From contig JAHCIT010000011.1 of NCBI GenBank assembly GCA_026129095.1, positions 43,070 to 107,069 of the forward strand: 64,000 bases of DNA, read 5' to 3'. This document shows, piece by piece, positions 11,464 through 18,648 of this stretch (positions are counted from its first letter, which is position 1; every line of letters starts with the position of its first letter). The stretch is from Deltaproteobacteria bacterium (GTDB lineage: Bacteria > JAGRBM01 > JAHCIT01). Position numbers and translations under genes: made by a program. The notes beneath the pieces were generated by a model. That model did no database searches. It had not been told where the DNA came from and saw only the letters and a list, made by a program, of their open reading frames with translations.

Positions 11464-11522
11464 CGGGGCGCTTGAGGCGCCGGGGGACACTGGAATCCAC
11501 CCCCCGGGTGCTGGATGTAACC

Positions 11523-12203
11523 CTATTCCAAAAATCCGTGTTCGGCCAGAAACCTGAGATCAATCTTCGAACCCCCGGCTTTCCCGGCCACGGCAGGCCC
11601 AAGCCGGACCGCGAGCAGCCGCTCGACGTATTTGGCCAGCACGTCCGCCTCAAGATTGACCGGATCGCCCTTTTTGAGCGTGCCCAAGGCTGTTTCGGAC
11701 CAGGTGACCGGAATGATGTTGACGGTAAACTCCGCCCCTTGAACCTCGTTCACGGTCAGCGATACCCCGTCCACCGCCACCGAACCCTTGGGTATCAGGT
11801 ACGGGGCGATGGTATCCGGCACCCGGAAGGTGAGCTTGTGGCTCTCGCCCACAGGTTCGGCCGACAGCAGTTCGCCGACGCCATCCACGTGGCCCTGAAC
11901 GATATGCCCCCCGAGCCGATCAGCTGCCCGGAGCGCCCGTTCGAGATTCACTTCCGATCCCACGGCGACGCTGCCCAGTTTCGTCTTGTTCAGGGATTCG
12001 CGGGAGACATCGGCCTCAAAGCCGTCCCTGTGAATCTTCGTTACCGTGAGGCATGTGCCGCTCACGGCGATGCTCTCACCCAATTCAAAATCGCCGGTAT
12101 CCAGTTTCGTCTGGACCGTCAGGACAACTCCCGCCGTTTCGCCCCCCGGCAGCGCCCGGCGGCCGGTTATCTTCCCACGGTCAATGATGAGGCCGGTGAA
12201 CAT
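11523..12203 (-). CDS. ribE: Riboflavin synthase alpha subunit
   Basis: Dismutates 6,7-dimethyl-8-ribityllumazine to riboflavin. It starts with the hallmark MFTGLI. The two tandem lumazine-binding repeats are visible: the first with ESIAVSGTCLTV, the second with GSVAVDGVSLTVNEV. GHIVQGHVDGVG lies between them. The 226 residues are slightly above typical, owing to the C-terminal tail. It lies 9 nt after ribD on the same strand. ribH (lumazine synthase) is not in the window. Confidence 0.94.
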   Translation of the reverse strand: MFTGLIIDRGKITGRRALPGGETAGVVLTVQTKLDTGDFELGESIAVSGTCLTVTKIHRDGFEADVSRESLNKTKLGSVAVGSEVNLERALRAADRLGGHIVQGHVDGVGELLSAEPVGESHKLTFRVPDTIAPYLIPKGSVAVDGVSLTVNEVQGAEFTVNIIPVTWSETALGTLKKGDPVNLEADVLAKYVERLLAVRLGPAVAGKAGGSKIDLRFLAEHGFLE

Positions 12204-12212
12204 GGCTTGAAC

Positions 12213-13370
12213 CTACCTTGCCCGGTAGCGGCGGTCGAGTTCGCCCGTAACGAGGAGATCATTACCCAGCCGCTCGGTCGCCAGATCGCGGACCGGTATC
12301 GCCCCCGCCAGTTTTTCCACGCCGGAACCGCCGAGCACGCCCGGTGCCAGCGCGCCGCCGATGATTCTGGGGGCGAGAAAAAGGGCGAACCGGTCGGCAA
12401 GTCCCAGTTCGATCAGGCTCCACCCGAGCGTGGGACCGCCTTCGACCAGTACGCCCGTTATCCGTTCCAGACCCAGGTACCGCCACAGGCGGGGCAGGTC
12501 CACCTGTCCGTTCCGGTCAGTCAGCTCCACGACGCGGGCGCCGGCCTTTTCCAGCACCCGGCGGCGGGCCGCTCCACCCCGCCCGGTGGTGGCGATGATC
12601 TTTTTCGTCCGGCGGTTACGGAACAGCCTGGCCGTGGGAGGCGTCCGGAGGCGCGAATCGACGATGACAACAGCCGGATCGGCGCCGGTCCGGCGGGTGA
12701 ACCGCACGTTCAGTTCTGGATCGTCGGCCAGCACAGTGCCCACGCCCACGCAAACGGCATCATAAAGGTCGCGCCACTCGTGAACCCGGCGGAGCGACTC
12801 CCTGCCGGTGATGTATTTCGACTGGCCCGTGCGGGTGGCGATCTTCCCGTCCAGCGAGGCGGCGAGCTTCACCACCGTAAATGGCGTCCCGGTTCCGGCC
12901 CAGGTGAGGAAGATTTCGTTCAGCCGCCCGGCTTCGTCCTTCAGGATGCCCGTCGTTACTTCAATCCCCGACCTGCGGAGCCGCTGCAGGGCCCCGTCAG
13001 CCTTGGGGTGCGGATCATCCGACGCGATGACCACCCGTTTGACCCCGGCCGCAATCAGTCCCGACGTGCAGGGTGGCACCTGGCCCTCAAGGTTGCAGGG
13101 GGTGAGCGTCACATAGACCGTTGCCCCCTTCGCCCGGCGTCCGGCCCTTGCGAGCGCCTCGGCCTCGGCGTGCGGCAGGCCCGGACCCCGGTGGTAGCCC
13201 TCGGCGATGATTTTGCCGCCCTTTACCACCACCGAGCCGACGATGGGGTTCGGCGAAGTCTTCCCCTTGCCCCGGGCTGCCAGTTCCAGCGCACGGGCCA
13301 TGAACTTCCGGTCCGCTTCACGCTGCGGATGGAGCTTGACGGGCCGGGCCGGGCGTTTGGGACCGCTCAT
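12213..13370 (-). CDS. ribD: Bifunctional pyrimidine deaminase/reductase RibD
   Basis: Deaminates and then reduces the pyrimidine product of GTP cyclohydrolase II. The N-terminal deaminase domain (about residues 22-165) has TSPNPIVGSVVV, the zinc His-Ala-Glu in LPHAEAEAL, and the zinc cysteines in TPCNLEGQVPPC, where Thr replaces the more common Glu before the first PC. The C-terminal reductase (about 170-385) has KLAASLDGKIAT and VLVEGGPTLGWSLI. The length is normal. It is the first gene of the rib set, and its promoter must lie in the roughly 50 bp shared with the rnpB promoter region. Confidence 0.93.
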   Translation of the reverse strand: MSGPKRPARPVKLHPQREADRKFMARALELAARGKGKTSPNPIVGSVVVKGGKIIAEGYHRGPGLPHAEAEALARAGRRAKGATVYVTLTPCNLEGQVPPCTSGLIAAGVKRVVIASDDPHPKADGALQRLRRSGIEVTTGILKDEAGRLNEIFLTWAGTGTPFTVVKLAASLDGKIATRTGQSKYITGRESLRRVHEWRDLYDAVCVGVGTVLADDPELNVRFTRRTGADPAVVIVDSRLRTPPTARLFRNRRTKKIIATTGRGGAARRRVLEKAGARVVELTDRNGQVDLPRLWRYLGLERITGVLVEGGPTLGWSLIELGLADRFALFLAPRIIGGALAPGVLGGSGVEKLAGAIPVRDLATERLGNDLLVTGELDRRYRAR

Positions 13371-13400
13371 GTGCCGGTATATAGCACAGAGCCCTCTCTG

Positions 13401-13430
13401 TTCGCCCCGCCCCCCGATCGTGGTTACAAT
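13401..13430 (+). promoter_or_regulatory. Promoter of rnpB
   Basis: TACAAT (13425-13430) is a good -10 element placed 7 nt before the first base of the RNase P P1 helix (13438). The -35 is weak (TTCGCC, 13401-13406, 18-nt spacer). The placement relative to the RNA's 5' end supports it more than the -35 does. Confidence 0.5.
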
Positions 13431-13437
13431 GTCCCTT

Positions 13438-13830
13438 GCGCCCTGGAACGGCGGGTGGTCGCGTCAGGGGTTGGCAGCTTGCTGCCGGCCGCCTGCCGAG
13501 GAACTTCCGGACTCCGTGGGACCGGACGCCGGCTAACGGCCGGGAGCCGAAAGGCTACGGAAAGTGCAACAGAGAACAGTCCGCCGATGGCCCCGCAAGG
13601 GGATCAGGCAAGGGTGAAACGGTGCGGTAAGAGCGCACCCGGCACCGGGGCGACCCGGACCGTGGCAAACCCCGTCCGGAGCAAGATCAAATAGGTGCGC
13701 GCTGGTAGGCGAGAGTCCCCGCCGAAGCGCACGGGTAGATCGCTTGAGGGCGCCGGCAACGGCGTTCCCAGATGGATGACCACCGCCCCGCAAGGGGGAC
13801 AGGATCCGGAGTACAGCCGTTCCAGGGCGC
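13438..13830 (+). ncRNA. rnpB: RNase P RNA, bacterial type A
   Basis: The catalytic RNA that matures tRNA 5' ends. The ends form a perfect 15-bp P1 helix (13438-13452 with 13816-13830). Conserved blocks appear in order: GAGGAACTTCCGGACTCC (CR I; two bases differ from the usual GAGGAAAGTCC), GTGCAACAGAGA with CCGCCGATGG, AGGCAAGGGTGAAACGG and GTGCGGTAAGAGCGCACC, CCGGAGCAAGATCAAATAGG, GGGTAGATCGCTTGAGG, AGATGGATGACC, and ACAGGATCCGGAGTAC (CR V). The core P4 pairing between CR I and CR V (TCCGGA with TCCGGA) is intact. The roughly 393-nt length is usual. Confidence 0.93.
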
Positions 13831-13851
13831 ACTTTAGATGAAGGAATCCGG

Positions 13852-14583
13852 ATGAAAACGACTGGCGGATTCGCGGCCATATTGATCCTTTTGCTCCCGG
13901 CCTGCGCCCCGAAGGCAATGCCGTTCGACGCCATGGATTTCGACCCGGAACCGGCGCAACTCCAGACGCTGCACGGCGGATTTCTTTTTCCCGCCGGCAC
14001 GCTCAAGGCTGAAATTGTCCTCACCGAAGCCCGGCAGAGCATCTATTTACAGGACGGGTTCGGAAACCCGGTGGAGACCTTGCCCGAACGCTGCCGGGGG
14101 CTCGTGATCCGGCGGGGGACCAGCGAACGCTGGGAAGAGTTCTGGTTCGCCCGCTCAGGAGATGAACCCGGCGCCTTTCATGCGACGGAACTCAGGGAAG
14201 CGGTGATCCGCGGCGTCACCGGGCATCTCCTGTTCCGCGACTGCCCAGCGGAAGGGGCGGCCGACGCCGTTATCCGCATCGACCCGCCACGGGACTACTA
14301 CGCCCGGCACGGCGGCAGGGTTTACACAAACGCCGACTACCTGATCGAAGTGGTGAGGAAGGACGACCTCGTGAAATTCTATGTCTCGACGCCGGAACAG
14401 CCCTCCATCGACGTCTCGAAGATCGGCCTAGCCCTGCTCTATGACTCCCGCGGACGTTCGCTTCCGGTGGCCCGCTCACGGGACGGAGCGTTCCTGTATG
14501 CCCGCGTCCCGGCCCGTCCTGGCCGCGGCCGGCTCATGTTCCATCTGTTCAACGAGGAACTGGACCTGCAGGTCGAGTGGTAG
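13852..14583 (+). CDS. Putative lipoprotein, unknown function
   Basis: 243 residues beginning with a short signal peptide and lipobox (LILLLPAC, Cys about 18), so probably a membrane-anchored lipoprotein. The mature part is mixed alpha/beta-looking, with two further cysteines (PERCRG and FRDCPAEG) that could form a disulfide. I recognise no family. It begins 21 nt after the RNase P RNA and may be read through from its promoter. It is convergent with the acyl-CoA ligase gene, 3 nt between stops. Confidence 0.72.
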   Translation: MKTTGGFAAILILLLPACAPKAMPFDAMDFDPEPAQLQTLHGGFLFPAGTLKAEIVLTEARQSIYLQDGFGNPVETLPERCRGLVIRRGTSERWEEFWFARSGDEPGAFHATELREAVIRGVTGHLLFRDCPAEGAADAVIRIDPPRDYYARHGGRVYTNADYLIEVVRKDDLVKFYVSTPEQPSIDVSKIGLALLYDSRGRSLPVARSRDGAFLYARVPARPGRGRLMFHLFNEELDLQVEW

Positions 14584-14586
14584 CCC

Positions 14587-16197
14587 TCACTGCCACTTCC
14601 AGTCCTTGTACCGGTCCCTGAGGGCGGTCTTCAGGAACTTGCCCGTGGAGGTGCGTGGAATCGCGTCAGCGAACTCCACCGCGTCAGGAAGCCACCACTT
14701 GGCGAACCGCGATGCCAGATACTGCCTGATGTCGTCAGCAGTCGCCTTCTGGCCATCCTTCAGCACGACGACGGCCAGCGGCCGCTCGTCCCACTTGGGA
14801 TGCTGGATGGCGATCACCGCCGCCTCCTTCACCGCCGGGTGGCCCATGATGGCGTTCTCCAGATCCACCGAACTGATCCACTCGCCACCCGACTTGATGA
14901 GGTCTTTCGTTCGGTCGGTGAGCTTGACGAACCCTTCGGGGTCGATTGTCGCCACGTCTCCGGTCCGGAACCAGCCGTCGGCGGTGAACTTGTCGTCAGA
15001 ATTCTCAAGCCGGTAGTAGCTCGACGCCACGTACGGCCCACGAACCTGAAGTTCGCCCATCGTCTCCCCGTCCCACGGAGCCTCGCCCTTCTCGTTCACG
15101 ATACGGGTATCGACCAATGGCACCGGAAGCCCCTGTTTCGCGCGGATGGCATACTTCTCGTCCTCGGTGCAGCCCGCCTGCGACGCTTTCAGCTGACTGC
15201 AGGTGCCGAGCGGCGACAGCTCGGTCATTCCCCACAAGTGAATAATTCTCATGCCAAACCGGTCGAGCTTGCGCATCAGGGCCTCGGGAACGGCCGATCC
15301 GCCCACCGCCATCCGGACCTCGGACTGGAACTTCCAGCGGGACGGCTCCTTTTCGAGCGCCTCCAGGATGCCAAGCCAGATGGTCGGGACCCCGGCGCTG
15401 AAGGTGACGCGCTCGCCCGCAAAAAAATCCAGCAGGTTTGCCGCATCCAGGTGCGGCCCTGGAAACACCTGACGCGCCCCCACCATCACGCAGATGAACG
15501 GCAGCCCCCAGGCATTCGCATGGAACATGGGCACCACCGGCATCACCGTATCGTGCTGGGAAAGGCCATGAACGTCCGGCAGCGCCGAGACGAGCGAATG
15601 CAGCGCGATGGCCCGGTGAGAATAGAGGACGCCTTTCGGGTTACCCGTGGTACCGCTCGTGTAGCAGATACCCATCGCCTCGTTCTCGTCGATGTCGGGA
15701 TACCTGAAATCCTCGCTGCCGCTGTCAATAAACTTCTCGTAGTCCTCCATTCCGGCCGGAACCGGCCCCTTGAACGGAACAACGATCACTTTTTCAAACT
15801 TCACCCGGTCCTTGAACTGGTCGTAGAGCGGGAGCAGCACGTCATCGACGATCAGGAAACGGTCTTCGGCGTGGTTGGCGATATAGGCGAGGTCGTCCGC
15901 AAAGAGCCGCAGGTTCAGGGTATGCAAGACGCCGCCTGCCGCCGGAATGCCGAAGTAGCACTCCAGATGCCGCCAGTGGTTCCAGGAAAGCGTCGCCACG
16001 CGGTCCCCGCGTTTCATGCCCGCTTTCGTGAGCGCCGATGCGAGTTTTTTCGTCCGGCGGTAGAACTCGCCGTACGTCGTCCGGTGGATCGACTTGTCGG
16101 GCAAACGCGTCACGATCTCCGTTTTCGGGAAAAGCTTTCCGGCCCGCTCCAGCATGAAAGGAAGCGTCAGCGGGTAGTTCATCATCAGGCCGTCCAT
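14587..16197 (-). CDS. Fatty-acid-CoA ligase (AMP-forming)
   Basis: Activates a medium- or long-chain carboxylic acid to its CoA thioester. ANL-superfamily motifs: P-loop YTSGTTGNPKGVLYSHRA, the A5-like IHLWGMTELSP, the A7 aspartate in GWFRTGDVATIDPEG, the A8 hinge LTDRTKDLIKSGGEWIS, and the A10 lysine in PRTSTGKFLKT. The length is 536 residues. The start at 16197 was chosen because AAGGAGG lies about 10 nt upstream and the coding-like sequence begins there; the frame is open for a further 112 codons. It belongs to the window's scattered beta-oxidation-type genes. Confidence 0.9.
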   Translation of the reverse strand: MDGLMMNYPLTLPFMLERAGKLFPKTEIVTRLPDKSIHRTTYGEFYRRTKKLASALTKAGMKRGDRVATLSWNHWRHLECYFGIPAAGGVLHTLNLRLFADDLAYIANHAEDRFLIVDDVLLPLYDQFKDRVKFEKVIVVPFKGPVPAGMEDYEKFIDSGSEDFRYPDIDENEAMGICYTSGTTGNPKGVLYSHRAIALHSLVSALPDVHGLSQHDTVMPVVPMFHANAWGLPFICVMVGARQVFPGPHLDAANLLDFFAGERVTFSAGVPTIWLGILEALEKEPSRWKFQSEVRMAVGGSAVPEALMRKLDRFGMRIIHLWGMTELSPLGTCSQLKASQAGCTEDEKYAIRAKQGLPVPLVDTRIVNEKGEAPWDGETMGELQVRGPYVASSYYRLENSDDKFTADGWFRTGDVATIDPEGFVKLTDRTKDLIKSGGEWISSVDLENAIMGHPAVKEAAVIAIQHPKWDERPLAVVVLKDGQKATADDIRQYLASRFAKWWLPDAVEFADAIPRTSTGKFLKTALRDRYKDWKWQ

Positions 16198-16288
16198 GCA
16201 GGCGGTCCTCCTTGGGATACAGGTCCAGTTCAGACCGGAAATATGTAACCGCCCGGCAGGATGAAGGCCAGACGGTGCGGCCGCAAGT

Positions 16289-16825
16289 TCACGCCCCCTT
16301 GGGCCGGAATGCCTTGATGACGGTGTCGTCGGTTTCGAGCCGGGGACCGTCAACAAGATCAATACAGTAGGGAACGGCGGGGAAAACGGCATCGAGGCAT
16401 TCACGGATCGACTTGGGCTTTCCCGGCAGGTTGATGATGAGCGTCGATCCGCGTGTCCCGGCGATCTGGCGCGACAGTATCGCCGTCGGGACAAACCTGA
16501 GCGACACCGCCCGCATCTGCTCGCCAAAACCATCCAGAATCTTGTCGCAAATATTCTCCGTCGCCTCGGGCGTCACATCGCGTTTCGCCGGGCCCGTGCC
16601 GCCCGTCGTGAGAACGAGGCTGCACTTTTCCCGGTCCGCCAGCTCGATAAGTGTCTTTTCGATCACCGGCTGCTCGTCCGGAATGAGGCGGTAAACCTCC
16701 TCCCACGGACTTTTGAGATAGGCCTTCAGGGTGTCCCTGATGGCGGGGCCGGAGAGGTCTTCATATACGCCCGTCGAGGCGCGGTCGGAGATGGTGACGA
16801 TGCCGATACGGATGGGTAATGACAT
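16289..16825 (-). CDS. mogA: Molybdopterin adenylyltransferase MogA
   Basis: Adenylylates molybdopterin before molybdate insertion. It resembles E. coli MogA throughout: IGIVTISDRASTGVYED at the start, YRLIPDEQPVIEKTL, the binding loop LTTGGTGPAKRDVTPEAT (GGTG plus acidic TPE), GFGEQMR, FVPTAILSRQ and NLPGKPKSIRECL. The loop before the PYCIDL segment is shorter than in E. coli, giving 178 residues. No other molybdenum-cofactor genes are in the window. It is divergent from the BtuF-like gene, with 50 bp between starts. Confidence 0.92.
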   Translation of the reverse strand: MSLPIRIGIVTISDRASTGVYEDLSGPAIRDTLKAYLKSPWEEVYRLIPDEQPVIEKTLIELADREKCSLVLTTGGTGPAKRDVTPEATENICDKILDGFGEQMRAVSLRFVPTAILSRQIAGTRGSTLIINLPGKPKSIRECLDAVFPAVPYCIDLVDGPRLETDDTVIKAFRPKGA

Positions 16826-16875
16826 GGAGACATGAGTAGCACGGAACCGGCCGGGGCAGGTAGGCTCATTTCCCG

Positions 16876-17679
16876 ATGGAAACAGTCATCGACAACCGGG
16901 AGGTCCGGCACGATTTCGTGGAGCCGCCGCGCCGGATCATCTCTCTGGTGCCCAGCCTGAGCGAGACCGTGGCCGAACTCGCCGGGGTGGATGCGCTCAT
17001 CGGCGTGACCAGGTTCTGCAAGCACCCGGCAGGGCTTCGTGAACGGATCGCCACCGTGGGCGGCACCAAGGATCCCGATATCCGGAAGATCGCCGCCCTC
17101 CAGCCCGATCTCGTTCTCGTCAATGAAGAAGAAAACCGCATGGAGGATTACGAAAAACTCCGCTCGGCCGGCCTGCCCGTCTTCGCCACCGGCCCCCGGA
17201 CTTTCACCGAAGGGCTCACCCTGCTCCGCCAGATCGGGCGCATTCTGGGCCGGGTCAGGGAAGCCGATGCCATCGCCACGGCGGCTGAGACAAGGGCCGA
17301 GAAAATCCGCGCCGAGAGGCCCGGCCGGGGATTGAGGCTCTTTTATCCCGTCTGGAACCGGCCCCTGATGACCATCAGCGGTGACACCTACATCCACGAT
17401 GTCATCACGCTGTTCGGCTTCGCCAACCCGTTCGCGCCCAAGCGGGACCGTTACCCGGAGATCACCGAGGCCGAACTCGAAAAGGCGCTGCCGCAGGTGA
17501 TCGTGCTGCCGGATGAGCCGTATGAGTTCCGCCCCGAGCACCGAGCCGACTGGCTGATGAAGAGCCAGTATCCGGCGGCCCGCCGGCTGCAGGTCCACCT
17601 CGCTGACGGATCGTATTTCTGCTGGTATGGCGTGCGGCAGCTGGCCGCGTTAAACTATATTGAAAGACTTCTCACCTGA
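16876..17679 (+). CDS. BtuF-like helical-backbone metal receptor, no signal peptide
   Basis: A 267-residue protein of the cobalamin/iron-siderophore binding-protein fold: RIISLVPSLSETVAELAG, IGVTRFCKHP, VGGTKDPDIRKIAALQPDLVLV and NEEENRMEDYEKL in the N-lobe, a long connecting helix, and then a C-lobe. ABC binding proteins of this family are exported, but this one starts METVIDNREVRHD with no signal peptide and has no permease or ATPase neighbour. It may be a cytoplasmic receptor or chaperone, or use a partner elsewhere. No cobalamin riboswitch is visible in the 50-bp upstream gap. Confidence 0.82.
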   Translation: METVIDNREVRHDFVEPPRRIISLVPSLSETVAELAGVDALIGVTRFCKHPAGLRERIATVGGTKDPDIRKIAALQPDLVLVNEEENRMEDYEKLRSAGLPVFATGPRTFTEGLTLLRQIGRILGRVREADAIATAAETRAEKIRAERPGRGLRLFYPVWNRPLMTISGDTYIHDVITLFGFANPFAPKRDRYPEITEAELEKALPQVIVLPDEPYEFRPEHRADWLMKSQYPAARRLQVHLADGSYFCWYGVRQLAALNYIERLLT

Positions 17680-17694
17680 CGGAGTAACAACCAG

Positions 17695-18648
17695 ATGCGA
17701 CGTGCCACCATTTTCCGGCTGTCCGGGCCGGCCCCCCTGCTTGTTCTTGCTGCCATACTGGCCTCGGGTTCCGGCGCCGCCGCGCAGGAACTGGGAGTTT
17801 CCCGCATCGAAAGCTGCCAGCCGCTCGCCGACAAGCGGGTCCAGTGTTCGGTGGTCGCCTCAAAGGTGAACTGTGCCAGCCGGCGGTTTACCGATCCGCA
17901 CCAGGACGCCCCGCCACTGACCTTGCCGGAGAAGACTGCCAGGCAGCAGAAGGGCCGCTGGAAACTCGGCCAGCTCAACATCCCGTCCCAGTGCGAGCCG
18001 TTCATTGTCGAGGAGATGTCCGAGGGAATCCTTGCCGTCTTCATCGACACGGCCAAACTCGGTGCCGATGGCTATGTCGAGACTGGCGGGGCCCCAGCCG
18101 GACAGACAGCCGCTGCGGCGCCCATTGCCCCCGTTTCGTCGGCCGCCATCGTAGGCCCCGAAGGGGCGGCCTCGCCCAAACCCATCGGCGAGCAGGTGGA
18201 GCAGGCCTCCGGGATTCCCCTGCTGGCAGGAGATTTCGTGCGTGTCCGGCAGCCGCGGCCAGCCGGCAGCCGCGACGAGAGCGACTATGCCTATGTGAGC
18301 GTCCGGGACGGATATCCCGTCTGGCATGTGCGCGGGGCGGCCACGCTTGCCATGAACCGCCCGCTGAACGGGCTCCCCCACACGGTCTGGCTGCTGGTCC
18401 ATGCGGGTGCGGAACCCCACGACCGGATCGAGGCGGAACTCGTCCGTTCCGGCGTCACTGTCGCCCGCTGGGCCATGAATCGCGTCTGGACAAATGGCCC
18501 CGAATGGATACGCCTCGAGCGGGAACTTCCCGCCGGAACCCTGGAACCGGCCATGAACCCTGGTGACGATCTCAGGTTCCGGATCATCGACCAGAATGAA
18601 GCCCGGGAACTCGACATCGTGAAGGCGAAGCTCGTTCAGGCCAGATAG
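17695..18648 (+). CDS. Secreted protein, unknown function
   Basis: 317 residues with a clear signal peptide (hydrophobic core LLVLAAILASGSGAAA, cleavage near residue 31). The N-terminal region has four cysteines (SCQPL, QCSVV, NCASR, QCEPF) in about 80 residues, consistent with disulfides. An Ala/Pro/Gly-rich linker (about 125-165) joins it to a C-terminal domain of alternating hydrophobic pattern (VWHVRGAATLAMNR, TVWLLVHAG) that looks beta-rich. No known family recognised. It starts 15 nt after the BtuF-like gene (GGAG-type Shine-Dalgarno), so the two probably form an operon. Confidence 0.7.
   Translation: MRRATIFRLSGPAPLLVLAAILASGSGAAAQELGVSRIESCQPLADKRVQCSVVASKVNCASRRFTDPHQDAPPLTLPEKTARQQKGRWKLGQLNIPSQCEPFIVEEMSEGILAVFIDTAKLGADGYVETGGAPAGQTAAAAPIAPVSSAAIVGPEGAASPKPIGEQVEQASGIPLLAGDFVRVRQPRPAGSRDESDYAYVSVRDGYPVWHVRGAATLAMNRPLNGLPHTVWLLVHAGAEPHDRIEAELVRSGVTVARWAMNRVWTNGPEWIRLERELPAGTLEPAMNPGDDLRFRIIDQNEARELDIVKAKLVQAR

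Noticed and set aside
11366-11522. FMN riboswitch before ribBA
   Set aside because: The gap has many short hairpins but none of the conserved FMN-riboswitch core blocks; the region ahead of ribD is also too short to hold one.
10944-13694. A 916-codon open frame on the plus strand across the rib genes
   Set aside because: It is antisense to ribBA, ribE and ribD, whose motifs are unmistakable, and runs into the RNase P RNA; its translation is Arg/Pro/Gly-rich without domains, as expected from GC-rich antisense.
14800-16248. A 482-codon open frame on the plus strand
   Set aside because: Antisense shadow of the fatty-acid-CoA ligase gene.
16826-16875. Cobalamin riboswitch ahead of the BtuF-like gene
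   Set aside because: Only 50 bp separate it from mogA and no B12-box-like sequence is present.
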